Assembly (NCBI GenBank): GCA_036558905.1
Contig: DATBER010000029.1
Location: 1 to 64,000, forward strand
Source of the DNA: DASXRA01 sp036558905
GTDB taxonomy: Bacteria > Actinomycetota > Actinomycetes > Mycobacteriales > Jatrophihabitantaceae
Reading direction: 5' to 3'
DNA: 64,000 nt
The notes under the pieces were generated by a model, which was not told the origin of the DNA, searched no databases, and was given only the letters and a program-made list of their open reading frames with translations. The position numbers and the translations under genes were made by a program. This document shows, in pieces, positions 37,674 through 46,255 of the stretch (its first letter is position 1; each line of letters opens with the position of its first letter).

Positions 37674-39884
37674 TCATACGTAGACCGACGGTTGCTCCAC
37701 CGGCCGAGGCTCGTCCAGCCGTGGGCGGCGCGACAGCCGCGACGGCCACCAGTTGGCCCGGCCGAGCATGGCCATCAGCGACGGCAGCACCACGGCCCGC
37801 ACCACCAGGGCGTCGATGAGGATCGCGGCAGCCAGGCCCACGCCGAGCTCCTTGAACTCGATCATGTTCAGGCTGGCGAAGATCGCGAACACCGACACCA
37901 TCACCACGGCCGCGCTCGTCACGACGCCGGCCGACCGGGTGATGCCATGTCGCACCGCGTCACGGGTCGACTCGCCCCGCTGCACCGCCTCGCGGATCCG
38001 GCTGACGACGAACACGTGGTAGTCCATCGACAACCCGAACAGCACCACGAACAGGAACAGCGGGATCCACGAGACGATCGTGCCGTTGGAGCGGTAGTCG
38101 AGCAGCTGGTCGGCCCAGTGGTGCTGGAACGTCAGTACGAGCACCCCGAACGCGGCCGCCGCCGACAGCATGTTCACCGCGATCGTCATCAGCGCGACGA
38201 CCACCGACCGGAACGTGAACGCCATGATCAGGAACGTCAGCGCCAGCACGAAGCCGATCACCAGCGGCAGTTTCTCCTTCTGGTGCTGGGAGTAGTCGAC
38301 ATTGGTCGCCGCTCCCCCGGTGACCGCGAAGTGCGCTCCCGGGACCTTGCCGATCACCGGCGGTAGGACGTCGTTGCGCAGTTCGGCCAGCGACTGCCGG
38401 GCTTCGTGCGACGACACCGCGAACGGCACGTCGACGCTGAGCGTGTGCACCGTGCGGTCGGCCGAGGTGCGGGTCTGCGGCAGGTCTGACCCGTCGACCG
38501 CGAACAGCTGGTTGCCGGCCAGCTGGTGCGTGACGCCGGCCAGCGCGGACGACACGGCCGGCGCCTGTGCGGCCGGTGCGCGCACGACGATCTCCTGGCT
38601 CACCTGCTGCCCGGGGAAGGCGGCGGCCAGCCGGTCGTAGGTCTGCACCTCGGCGATCGACTTGGGCAGGTCGTTCTCGGTCGACTGGCCCAGCTTCATG
38701 CCCAGCGCCGGCAGCGCCAGCGCCAGCATGGCCAGCGACGCGACAACGAACGTCGCACCCGGCCGGCGCAGGGCCGGCTTGAGCAGGGCCGGCCACAGCC
38801 GGGGCTCGCCACCCCGGTTGGTCAGCCGCCACAGCAGCGGCACACGCGGGCGGTCGATGCGCCGGCCCAGCTTGGCCAGCACGGCGGGCAGCACGGTCAG
38901 CGAGCCCAGCACGGCCACGCCGATCACCAGGATCGAGCCGATCGCCAGGGACGAGAAGATCACGTCGTGGGTCAGGAACATGCCGGCCATCGACACGATG
39001 ACCGCGAGCCCGGACACGACCACCGAGTGCCCCGACGTCTGCGCGGCGATCTCGATCGCGTCGACGTGATCGCGCCCGCGGGCCCGTTCCTCGCGTTCTC
39101 GCTTGAGGTAGAACAGCGAGTAGTCGACGCCGACCGCCATACCCATGAGCAGGATGACGCTGGACGTGGTGCCCGAATCCGGCACCAGGTGCGACGCGAG
39201 GGTCGACAGGCCGACCGCGGCGAATACCGCCGACAGGGCGAGCAGCACCGGGACGCCGGCCGCGATGATCGCGCCGAACGCGACGAGCAGGATGATCAAC
39301 GTGACCGGCAGGCTGATGTTGGTTGCCTTGCCGAACGACTTGCCCAGTTCCTTGTTGATCGCCTTGGGCATCGACGCGTCGCCGACCTCTTCGACGCGCA
39401 GCTGCGGGTAGCGGTGCTGGGTGGCCGCGGTCGCGTCCTGCAGCGGCTGCACCCGGTCCTGGGCGCTGTCGGGGTCGCCGCGCATGGTGACGTTCACGAG
39501 GATCGCGTCGTGCGTGCCCTGCGAACGTTGCGGGGCGTCGACGTGCGCGACCTCGGGCAGGGCGGCCAGCCGTCGGCTGACGTCGGTGGCCGCCTGGGTG
39601 GCGGTGGCGTTGTCGGACGCGCCGGCCCGGGCCGAGATCAGGATGCTCTCCTTGGCCGGGTCGTCCATCTTCGCGTCGTGCAGCCAGTGCGCGGCCTGGC
39701 CGGACTGGCCGACCGCCTGGTCCAGGCTGGTCGCCTTGCGGGTGCCGGCCGCCTGCCCGATCGCGAAGCAGACGGCGACGAACGCCAGCCAGAGCCCGAT
39801 CGCCCGCCAGGGATGAGTGGCGCTCCAGCGGGCCACGCGAACGGTGGCTCCGCGCCGGCGCGGTCGCGGATCGGTGTCGTACAT
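37674..39884 (-). CDS. MMPL/RND-family transporter
   Basis: 736 residues. Two repeats, each one transmembrane helix, an outer domain of about 140 residues and five helices: helices near 25-45, 185-335 and 370-390, 540-700. The GxxxDY proton-relay motifs are GMAVGVDYSLFYLKRE near 252 and LFGLSMDYHVFVVSRIRE near 612. Such transporters export lipids, siderophores or drugs across the cytoplasmic membrane. ATG 39884 follows GTGGAGGAC. It faces away from a two-component system, which may control it. Substrate unknown. Confidence 0.93.
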   Translation of the reverse strand: MYDTDPRPRRRGATVRVARWSATHPWRAIGLWLAFVAVCFAIGQAAGTRKATSLDQAVGQSGQAAHWLHDAKMDDPAKESILISARAGASDNATATQAATDVSRRLAALPEVAHVDAPQRSQGTHDAILVNVTMRGDPDSAQDRVQPLQDATAATQHRYPQLRVEEVGDASMPKAINKELGKSFGKATNISLPVTLIILLVAFGAIIAAGVPVLLALSAVFAAVGLSTLASHLVPDSGTTSSVILLMGMAVGVDYSLFYLKREREERARGRDHVDAIEIAAQTSGHSVVVSGLAVIVSMAGMFLTHDVIFSSLAIGSILVIGVAVLGSLTVLPAVLAKLGRRIDRPRVPLLWRLTNRGGEPRLWPALLKPALRRPGATFVVASLAMLALALPALGMKLGQSTENDLPKSIAEVQTYDRLAAAFPGQQVSQEIVVRAPAAQAPAVSSALAGVTHQLAGNQLFAVDGSDLPQTRTSADRTVHTLSVDVPFAVSSHEARQSLAELRNDVLPPVIGKVPGAHFAVTGGAATNVDYSQHQKEKLPLVIGFVLALTFLIMAFTFRSVVVALMTIAVNMLSAAAAFGVLVLTFQHHWADQLLDYRSNGTIVSWIPLFLFVVLFGLSMDYHVFVVSRIREAVQRGESTRDAVRHGITRSAGVVTSAAVVMVSVFAIFASLNMIEFKELGVGLAAAILIDALVVRAVVLPSLMAMLGRANWWPSRLSRRPRLDEPRPVEQPSVYV

Positions 39885-40053
39885 GGGGTGTCCTCCACGC
39901 GGTTGTCGTGCGGTTCACGAACAACCCTCGTGCTGGACGCCCCCACACACATTGGGCCTGGGTCCCGAACGAAAGGGGGCCTAGCACCACCATCCCCGGC
40001 GGCCCGGTGCGTCAGGATGGACGTCGACCGAAGCGACCGAGACAGGGACGGAC

Positions 40054-41199
40054 ATGGTCAACGAGTTGGGCGAGCGACTCAAGCTCGTGTGGTGGGCGGT
40101 GCTGCTCACGATGTTCGCCTGCCTCGGCCTCGTCCTGTTCTGCGTCCTGCTCACCGGCGTGGCCGTCGTGCTCGTGTCGGTCGGCATCCCGATGCTGATG
40201 GTCTGCTTCCCGCTGTTGCGGCGGTTCGCCGACTTCCACCGGCACTGGGCCGGCAAGTGGCTCGGGGTCACCATCCCGGCGTCGTACCGGCCCCGGCCGA
40301 AGGGCAACCCGTTCGTGCGGTTGTGGGCCACCGTGCGCGACCCGGCCAGCTGGCGCGACGTGCTGTGGCTGTTCGTCAACGGCACGTTCGGTTTGGTGCT
40401 GTGCATCGCGGCCATCGTCGAGAGCGTGCTCGGCCTGCTGTTCTGGTGGTGGCCGAAGAAGGGCGCCCTTTACCTGGACGCCTTGCTGGTCAAGTGGCTG
40501 CTGTCACCCAGCGAGAAGGCGCTGCTGGCCAGCCGGGTCCAGGAGCTGGCCGAGTCGCGGGCCGAGACGGTAGACAGCCAGGCTGCGGAGATTCGCCGCA
40601 TCGAACGCGACCTGCACGACGGCGCGCAGGCCCGGCTGGTCGCGCTCGGCATGAACCTGGGCATGGCGGCCGACGCCGTGGACACGGACCCGCAGACCGC
40701 CCGCCTGCTGCTGGCCGAGGCCCAGGCGGCGAGCAGCCAGGCCCTGGCCGAACTGCGCGGCCTGGTGCGGGGCATCCACCCCCCGGTACTGGCCGACCGG
40801 GGACTGGTCGGCGCCGTCCAGGCCCTCGCGCTCGCCACGCCGCTGGCGATCGATGTCGAGGCCGACGTGCCCGGCCGGCTGGCCGCCCCGGTCGAATCGG
40901 CGGCGTACTTCGCGGTGGCCGAGGCGCTGACCAACGTGATCAAGCACAGCGGCGCCCACCACGTCGGGATCACGCTGCGCCACGCGCACGGCGTGCTGCA
41001 CATGGTGGTCGAGGACGACGGCCGCGGCGGAGCGACGATCGGCGCGGGCAGCGGCCTGCGCGGAATTGAACGACGGCTCGGGGCCTTCGATGGCAGTCTG
41101 AAGGTGACCAGCCCGCCCGGCGGGCCCACCTCGGTGATCATGGAGCTGCCGTGCGAGTCGTCCTCGCCGAAGACCTCGCCCTCCTCCGGGACGGGCTGA
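40054..41199 (+). CDS. Sensor histidine kinase, NarL-system type with DUF-type membrane sensor
   Basis: 381 residues. The N-terminal putative sensor domain has four hydrophobic segments (15-60 as a pair, 110-145 as a pair). The HisKA_3 dimerisation helix IERDLHDGAQARLVALGMNL carries the phospho-acceptor His near residue 187; the ATPase has N-box AVAEALTNVIKHSGA and G-box DDGRGGATIGAGSGLRGIERR. The 3' end overlaps the regulator gene by 49 nt in another frame, adding the odd tail PCESSSPKTSPSSGTG. The pair probably responds to membrane stress; the divergent MMPL gene is a plausible target. Confidence 0.92.
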   Translation: MVNELGERLKLVWWAVLLTMFACLGLVLFCVLLTGVAVVLVSVGIPMLMVCFPLLRRFADFHRHWAGKWLGVTIPASYRPRPKGNPFVRLWATVRDPASWRDVLWLFVNGTFGLVLCIAAIVESVLGLLFWWWPKKGALYLDALLVKWLLSPSEKALLASRVQELAESRAETVDSQAAEIRRIERDLHDGAQARLVALGMNLGMAADAVDTDPQTARLLLAEAQAASSQALAELRGLVRGIHPPVLADRGLVGAVQALALATPLAIDVEADVPGRLAAPVESAAYFAVAEALTNVIKHSGAHHVGITLRHAHGVLHMVVEDDGRGGATIGAGSGLRGIERRLGAFDGSLKVTSPPGGPTSVIMELPCESSSPKTSPSSGTG

Positions 41200-41798
41200 T
41201 CCGCCTGCTCGAGGCCAACGACTTCGAGGTGGTCGAGGCGGTCGACAACGGGCCGTCGCTGTTGCGGGCGCTCACCACGCATCGCCCGGACGTCGCGGTC
41301 GTGGACGTGCGCCTGCCTCCGACGTTCACCGACGAGGGTCTGCGCGCGGTCATCGACGCCCGGGCCCAGATCCCCGGACTGCCCGTGCTGGTGCTCTCGC
41401 AGTACGTCGAGCAGCTCTATGCCCGCGAGCTGCTGGCCGACCGCACCGGCGGGGTGGGCTACCTGCTCAAGGACCGGGTGTTCAACGTCGGCCAGTTCGT
41501 CGACGCGGTGCGCCAGGTCGCGGCGGGCGGCACGGCGATGGACCCCGAGGTGATCTCGCAGTTGCTGACGAAACGGGCTGACGACGAACCGGTGCGGGCG
41601 CTCACCCCGCGCGAGCGCGAGGTGCTGTCGTTGATGGCGGAGGGCCGGTCCAACGCGGCGATCGCCGGCCGGCTGTTCATCACCGAGAAGGCGGTCAGCA
41701 AGCACACCAACAGCATCTTCATGCGGCTCGGGCTGCCGCAGTCCGAGGACGACAACCGGCGGGTGCTCGCCGTGCTGGCCTACCTCAACGGCAGCTAG
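41151..41798 (+). CDS. NarL/LuxR-type response regulator
   Basis: 215 residues. Receiver: acidic pair ED at 7-8, phospho-Asp in VAVVDVRLPP near residue 50, conserved Ser/Thr in VLVLSQY near 83 and Lys in YLLKDRV near 107. LuxR helix-turn-helix: LTPREREVLSLMAEGRSNAAIA, then FITEKAVSKHTNSIFMRLGL. GTG 41151 lies inside the kinase gene (49-nt overlap), which implies tight co-translation. The stop TAG (41796-41798) is part of a CTAGTG palindromic repeat. Confidence 0.93.
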   Translation: MRVVLAEDLALLRDGLIRLLEANDFEVVEAVDNGPSLLRALTTHRPDVAVVDVRLPPTFTDEGLRAVIDARAQIPGLPVLVLSQYVEQLYARELLADRTGGVGYLLKDRVFNVGQFVDAVRQVAAGGTAMDPEVISQLLTKRADDEPVRALTPREREVLSLMAEGRSNAAIAGRLFITEKAVSKHTNSIFMRLGLPQSEDDNRRVLAVLAYLNGS

Positions 41799-41849
41799 TG
41801 TTCTTCGCCCAATTCCCGGCGCGGGACACTAGTGTCCCGCGGGGCACTA
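41794..41849. repeat. Two adjoining CTAGTG...CACTAG palindromic elements between convergent genes
   Basis: The first, 41794-41831, begins CTAGTGTTCTTCGCCCAATT and ends GGCGCGGGACACTAG. The second, 41828-41849, is CTAGTGTCCCG-CGGGGCACTAG and overlaps it by CTAG. GCGGGACACTAGTGTCCCGC (41821-41840) is a perfect 20-bp palindrome and could act as a bidirectional terminator for the response regulator and the SnoaL-like gene. Confidence 0.75.
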
Positions 41850-41850
41850 G

Positions 41851-42288
41851 CTAGGTCAGTGCCGCGACCAGTTCGGGCACGCGGCCCAGCACCTGGGCGG
41901 ACACCACGGGGTTGTTGTAGTCGCGCGAGCTGACGATCAGCCCGTCCTTGACCGTGATGATCATCAGGAACGGCAACCTGAACTCGCGGCCATCAGCCAG
42001 CAGGCGACCGTGGATCGCGTACTCGGCGATCACCACGTCCGGATCGGACGTGTCGTGGATCGTCACGTTCTCCACGGCCGTGTAGGTCCGTTCGGTCGCA
42101 CCCTCCTTGAGCTGGGCGCGCAGGTCCTCGCGACCCGTCTCGCGCCGGGCCGGAATCAGCGGCGGCCCGAACGGCATCTCGATCACCACCTCCGGCGCGT
42201 ACAGGTCGGCGATCTGATCGGGCGCGTGCACAATCGCGTGCAGCAATGTGTCGACCACCTCACGGGCGGTCCGGACAGTTCGACTCAC
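41851..42288 (-). CDS. SnoaL-like (NTF2-fold) protein
   Basis: 145 residues. The cone-shaped NTF2 fold is suggested by VVDTLLHAIVHAPDQIADLYAPEVVIEMPFGPP, then VIAEYAIHGRLLADGREFRLPFLMIITVKDGLIVSSRDYNNP. Members include polyketide cyclases, limonene epoxide hydrolase-like enzymes and ligand binders; no catalytic set is decisive. GTG 42288 is selected because AGGAG lies 5-6 nt upstream on its strand. Divergent from a TetR gene 40 bp away, which probably represses it. Confidence 0.85.
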   Translation of the reverse strand: MSRTVRTAREVVDTLLHAIVHAPDQIADLYAPEVVIEMPFGPPLIPARRETGREDLRAQLKEGATERTYTAVENVTIHDTSDPDVVIAEYAIHGRLLADGREFRLPFLMIITVKDGLIVSSRDYNNPVVSAQVLGRVPELVAALT

Positions 42289-42315
42289 GGTGACTCCTGA
42301 CGACGAAACGGCGGA

Positions 42316-42321
42316 TAGAAT
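42316..42321 (+). promoter_or_regulatory. -10 box (TAGAAT) of the TetR gene
   Basis: TAGAAT ends 7 bp before ATG 42329, predicting a leaderless transcript and arguing against the longer in-frame starts. Confidence 0.5.
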
Positions 42322-42328
42322 CGGAACG

Positions 42329-42958
42329 ATGGCCCCGGTTAGAAAATACGGAGACAGCGCCCCGGTTGTCAACGAGCCGGGCGCAAAGCCGCTGCGCGCC
42401 GACGCCCGGCGCAACCGCGAGCGGGTGCTCGAGGCGGCCCGGGCGGCGTTCGCGGCCGAGGGAGTTGGCGTAGCGCTCGACGAGATCGCCCGCCGGGCCG
42501 GTGTCGGGGCGGGCACCGTCTACCGCCACTTCCCCACCAAGGAAGCGCTGTTCGAGGCCGTCATGGTCGAGCGGATGCAAGGGCTGGCCGAGGACGCCCG
42601 GGCCCGCGCGCAGCAGGACGATCCGACCGAGGCGCTGCTGGGCTTCGTGCACCACCTGGTCACCGAGGCGGCGCCGAAACGCGACCTCATCGACGCGCTG
42701 GCGCACGCCGGCGTCGACCTGCACCGGTCGCTGAGCGACATCGCCGACGAGATGCGCGGCCACATGGCCAAGATGCTGACCCGGGCGCAGCGGGCCGGCG
42801 GGATCCGGCGCGACATCACGATCGCCGAGCTCATGGCGCTGCTGTCCGGGGTCATCAGGTCCGGCCAGGCCGACCACCACGGCGGGCCGGCGCCGCGCGT
42901 CGACCGGATCGCCGACGTCGTGTGCGACGGCCTGCGTCATCGAGTTCGACGCGGATGA
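42329..42958 (+). CDS. TetR-family transcriptional regulator
   Basis: 209 residues. Helix-turn-helix: NRERVLEAARAAFAAEGVGVAL, DEIARRAGVGAGTVYRHFPTKEALFEAVM. The C-terminal ligand domain (LAEDARARAQQDDPTEALLGFVHHLVTEAA...) resembles the SbtR-like class of actinobacterial TetR proteins. ATG 42329 follows a leaderless -10. It is divergent to the SnoaL-like gene and 12 bp upstream of a DUF885 gene on the same strand. Confidence 0.92.
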   Translation: MAPVRKYGDSAPVVNEPGAKPLRADARRNRERVLEAARAAFAAEGVGVALDEIARRAGVGAGTVYRHFPTKEALFEAVMVERMQGLAEDARARAQQDDPTEALLGFVHHLVTEAAPKRDLIDALAHAGVDLHRSLSDIADEMRGHMAKMLTRAQRAGGIRRDITIAELMALLSGVIRSGQADHHGGPAPRVDRIADVVCDGLRHRVRRG

Positions 42959-42970
42959 CAAGCTCATGGC

Positions 42971-44611
42971 ATGAGCCAGTTCGGTGACCTCGCCCGTTCC
43001 GCCCTCGACAGCTACCTGGCCGCCGATCCGGTCGCCGCGACCTACCTCGGCGAACACCGCTTCGACGGCCGGCTGCCCGATCCGTCGCCGGACGCTGCGA
43101 CCGCGCGGGCCGCGCAACTGCGCGAGCAGCTGGCCGCCCTGGACACCGCCACCGTGGCCGACACCGCCGAGCAGGTCGACGCCGAGGTGCTGCGCACGGT
43201 GCAGCGGGCCGAGCTGTTCGACCTGGACGAGCTGCGCGAGGCCGAGTGGAATCCGATGCTGCACAACCCGGGCGGTGGCCTGCACGCGCTGATCACCCGC
43301 GACTTCGCGCCGCTGCCCGACCGGCTGATCGCGCTGGCCGAGCGCCTGGACGCGGTGCCCGAATACCTGGCCGGCGCCCGCGAACGTCTCGGCGAGATGC
43401 CGCGCATCCACCTGGACACGGCGGTCCTCCAACTCGAGGGCACCCTGACCCTGCTCGACGACGCGGTGCCCGCCGCCCTGGCCGAGGCGCCGCAGCTGCG
43501 CGACCGGGTGGTGCCGGCGGCCGAGGCCGCTCGCCGGGCCGTCGCCGAGCACCGGGGCTGGCTGGCCGATCGGGCCGAGTCGGCTCACCGGCCGGCGCGA
43601 ATCGGCGAGCAGCAGTTCGCGGCCAAGCTGGCCCTGACCCTCGATACCGAGTTCGCGCCGGCCGACCTGCTGGCCCGCGCCCAGGCCGACCTGGACGAGT
43701 CGACGCAGCTGATCGTGGACGAAGCCGGCCGCTACGCGGGCGTCGCTCACCCCGAGGTCGACACTGTGCGCGATGTGCTCGGCCGGCTGGGCGCCGAGGC
43801 GCCGACCGACGAGACGATCCTCGGCCTGTGCCGCGACGCCCTGGCCGACACGACCCGGTTCGTGCGCGAGCAGGAGTTGGTGACCGTCTACGACGACCCG
43901 GTGGTGGTCGTCGAGATGCCCGAGATCGACCGCGGCGTATCCGTCGCGTACTGCCGCCCGGCCGGCCCGCTCGAGACGGCTGCGCTGCCCACCGAGTTCG
44001 CGGTCTCGCCCACCCCGGCCGACTGGACGGCCGAGCGGCAGGCCTCGTTCTACCGCGAGTACAACAGCCACATGCTCTACGACCTGGCCGTGCACGAGGC
44101 GATGCCGGGCCACGCCCTGCAGCTCGCGCACTCGAACCGGTACCGGGCCAGCACGCCCGTGCGTGCGGTCTGGTGGAGCGGGCCGTTCGTCGAGGGCTGG
44201 GCGGTGTACACCGAGGAGCTGATGGCCGACCACCACTACCGGGCCGACGTATCCCCGGCTGCGGCCTCGGCGATCCGCCTGCAGCAGCTGAAGATGCGGC
44301 TGCGCTCGATCATCAACACGATCATGGACATCCGCTTCCACCACGACGACCTCGACGAGGCGGCGGCCATGGCGCTGATGACCGAGCGGGGCTTCCAGGA
44401 GCTGGGCGAGGCGGCCGGCAAGTGGCGGCGGGTGCAGCTGACCGCGACCCAGCTGTGCACGTACTACGTCGGCTACTGCGAGGTGCGCGACCTGGTCCGC
44501 GACCTGCGGGCCGCTCATCCACAGTGGACGGAACGCCAGCTGCACGACACCGTGCTCGGCGCCGGGTCCCCGCCGGCCCGGCACCTGCGCACCCTGTTGC
44601 TCGGCACATGA
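42971..44611 (+). CDS. DUF885 family protein, metallopeptidase-like
   Basis: 546 residues. The family is all-helical and carries a gluzincin-like motif: YDLAVHEAMPGHALQLAHS near residue 373 (HExxPGH) and a downstream Glu in FVEGWAVYTEELM near 400. The carboxypeptidase-Taq/M32-like fold suggests zinc-dependent peptidase or hydrolase action, though few members are characterised. No signal peptide, so cytoplasmic. ATG 42971. The stop overlaps the thymidine kinase start by 4 nt. Confidence 0.9.
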   Translation: MSQFGDLARSALDSYLAADPVAATYLGEHRFDGRLPDPSPDAATARAAQLREQLAALDTATVADTAEQVDAEVLRTVQRAELFDLDELREAEWNPMLHNPGGGLHALITRDFAPLPDRLIALAERLDAVPEYLAGARERLGEMPRIHLDTAVLQLEGTLTLLDDAVPAALAEAPQLRDRVVPAAEAARRAVAEHRGWLADRAESAHRPARIGEQQFAAKLALTLDTEFAPADLLARAQADLDESTQLIVDEAGRYAGVAHPEVDTVRDVLGRLGAEAPTDETILGLCRDALADTTRFVREQELVTVYDDPVVVVEMPEIDRGVSVAYCRPAGPLETAALPTEFAVSPTPADWTAERQASFYREYNSHMLYDLAVHEAMPGHALQLAHSNRYRASTPVRAVWWSGPFVEGWAVYTEELMADHHYRADVSPAAASAIRLQQLKMRLRSIINTIMDIRFHHDDLDEAAAMALMTERGFQELGEAAGKWRRVQLTATQLCTYYVGYCEVRDLVRDLRAAHPQWTERQLHDTVLGAGSPPARHLRTLLLGT

Positions 44612-45303
44612 CCGACGACGGAGCACTGGCCGCCGTCCCCGCGGCCGGCAACCGGCGGGCCCAACCCATGCCGGCCCACCTGAAGTTCTTCTACGGGCCG
44701 ATGGACTGCGGCAAGTCGACCCTGGCGTTGCAGATCGACCACAACCAGTCCCGGCAAGGCCGGACCGGGCTGCTGCTCACCCGGCACGACCGCTCCGGTG
44801 GCCCGATGATCACCACCCGGGTCGGGCTCTCGCACAGCGCGGTCGAGATCGCCGACGACACCGACCTGCGGCGGCCGGTCCGCGACGAGTGGGCGGCCGG
44901 GCGGCCGCTGGACTACCTGATCGTGGACGAGGCCGGATTCCTCGAGCCGCACCACGTCGAGCAGTTGGCCGAACTGGTCGACGACTGGCACGTCGACGTC
45001 TACTGCTTCGGGCTGGCCACCGACTTCCGCAGCCGGCTGCTGCCCGGCGCGCAGCGACTGTTCGAGCTGGCCGACGAGATCACCCCGGTGCACGTCGAGG
45101 TGCTGTGCTGGTGCGGACGGCCGGGGCAGCTCAACGCCCGCGTCGTCGACGGCGAGGTGGTGCGCGAGGGCGACACGGTGGTGGTCGCCGACACCGACCA
45201 GGGCGCCCGGGTCCGCTACCAGGTGCTGTGCCGGGCGCACTACCGCCACGGGGATCTCGGCCGGACGCGCCCGCCGGCCGATCAGCTCACCCTCGACGTG
45301 TGA
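44608..45303 (+). CDS. tdk: Thymidine kinase (type II)
   Basis: 231 residues. P-loop FFYGPMDCGKSTLALQ near residue 29; DYLIVDEAGFLEPHHVEQLAEL contains the Walker B and catalytic region; CWCGRPGQLNAR near 170 and the final CRAHYRHG supply the structural zinc cysteines and His. It phosphorylates thymidine for salvage. ATG 44608 overlaps the previous stop (ATGA); the usual family start corresponds to the later ATG at 44668, so 20 extra residues may be untranslated. Mycobacteria lack this enzyme, which argues against a mycobacterial source. Confidence 0.93.
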   Translation: MTDDGALAAVPAAGNRRAQPMPAHLKFFYGPMDCGKSTLALQIDHNQSRQGRTGLLLTRHDRSGGPMITTRVGLSHSAVEIADDTDLRRPVRDEWAAGRPLDYLIVDEAGFLEPHHVEQLAELVDDWHVDVYCFGLATDFRSRLLPGAQRLFELADEITPVHVEVLCWCGRPGQLNARVVDGEVVREGDTVVVADTDQGARVRYQVLCRAHYRHGDLGRTRPPADQLTLDV

Positions 45304-45309
45304 GCGCTC

Positions 45310-45783
45310 TCAGCGGCGGCGCCGGGCCACGTCGGCCGCGGTGACCAGTCCGCCTACGGCCACCGCCGCGGCCCCGGCCGCCATCGCGTAGCCGCGCACC
45401 CGGTCGACCCGGCGCTGGTGCGCCGCCACCGCGATCACCGCGGCGTCGACCGCGTCGACCAGGGCGGTCGACGCCAGGGCCGCCGCCCGGCCGCGGCGCG
45501 TGGTCACGGTACCCAGCACGCCCAGCCCCAGGGCGATGTCACGGGCCGCGGCCATGCGGGCCAGCCAGGCCATCCGGCCGGCCGATGCGCTGTCGACCCC
45601 GAGCATCCGCACCGAAGCTTCCGGGAATGCCAGGAATGCCCCGCCCAGTGCGACCCGGCCCGCCCCCAGCAAAGCCGTGAGCCTGAGGTGATGCTGAGAC
45701 GGCGCACCGTTCTGCGCAACGATGTCGGGGTCCGGTACGTCTACATGGGTGGAACGGGCGCGTCGTCGGAGAGGCAGGGTCAC
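45310..45783 (-). CDS. Small membrane protein, DUF4267-like
   Basis: 157 residues with four hydrophobic stretches (about 38-58, 75-95, 105-122, 132-150). The pattern GAGRVALGGAFLAFPEASVRMLGVD, then ARMAAARDIALGLGVL recalls DUF4267-type membrane proteins, which have unknown function. N terminus polar (first 30 residues). Convergent with the thymidine kinase gene, 6 bp between stops. Confidence is in the gene rather than the name. Confidence 0.75.
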   Translation of the reverse strand: MTLPLRRRARSTHVDVPDPDIVAQNGAPSQHHLRLTALLGAGRVALGGAFLAFPEASVRMLGVDSASAGRMAWLARMAAARDIALGLGVLGTVTTRRGRAAALASTALVDAVDAAVIAVAAHQRRVDRVRGYAMAAGAAAVAVGGLVTAADVARRRR

Positions 45784-45813
45784 GTCACTCCTGAGCTCGG
45801 GGCCGCGGGCCGG

Positions 45814-45866
45814 AAACCGGTTACGCCGGGTACCGGTTTGGGAATCTTGGCTGGGCGTTGTTCGTT
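45814..45866 (+). promoter_or_regulatory. SigR/SigH-type promoter of rbpA with adjoining inverted repeat
   Basis: GGGAAT (45840-45845), exactly 18 bp, then GTT (45864-45866): the GGAAT-N18-GTT consensus of the redox-stress sigma factor SigR (Streptomyces) or SigH (Mycobacterium). rbpA is a known SigR target in Streptomyces. Immediately upstream AAACCGGT (45814-45821) and ACCGGTTT (45832-45839) form a perfect 8-bp inverted repeat, a possible operator abutting the -35. Confidence 0.75.
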
Positions 45867-45905
45867 GCCTACGCGGAAGTCAATGAATCTTTGGAGGTGC
45901 CCACT

Positions 45906-46253
45906 ATGGCAGATCGCACCCTGCGGGGCAGTCGGATGGGCGCTGTCAGCTACGAAACCGAGTACGGCGCCGAGCCCGCGCCGCGCAACCTGGCCGCCTA
46001 CCGGTGTGCCCGCGGCCACGAGTTCACGATTCCCTTCTCCGAAGAGGCCGAGGTCCCGCCGACCTGGGAGTGCCGGCTCGACGGCACAACCGCTCAGCTG
46101 GTCGACGGCCCCGAGCCGGAGGCCAAGAAGGTCAAGCCTCCGCGCACGCACTGGGACATGCTGATGGAGCGGCGCACGGTCGCCGACCTCGAGGAGGTCC
46201 TGGCCGAGCGGCTGGACGTGCTGCGCGCACGTCGCGGCCAGAAGTCGGCCTGA
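45906..46253 (+). CDS. rbpA: RNA polymerase-binding protein RbpA
   Basis: 115 residues. N-terminal MADRTLRGSRMGAVSYETEYG, the RbpA core YRCARGHEFTIPFSEEAEVPPTWECRLDG with the CRxGH and Cys zinc residues, the basic linker and the sigma-interaction helix THWDMLMERRTVADLEEVL are all intact. RbpA binds the principal sigma factor and stabilises the open complex; it also affects rifampicin tolerance. ATG 45906 follows TTGGAGG. The promoter is of SigR/SigH type. Convergent with ppm1 (2-bp gap). Confidence 0.97.
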   Translation: MADRTLRGSRMGAVSYETEYGAEPAPRNLAAYRCARGHEFTIPFSEEAEVPPTWECRLDGTTAQLVDGPEPEAKKVKPPRTHWDMLMERRTVADLEEVLAERLDVLRARRGQKSA

Positions 46254-46255
46254 GC

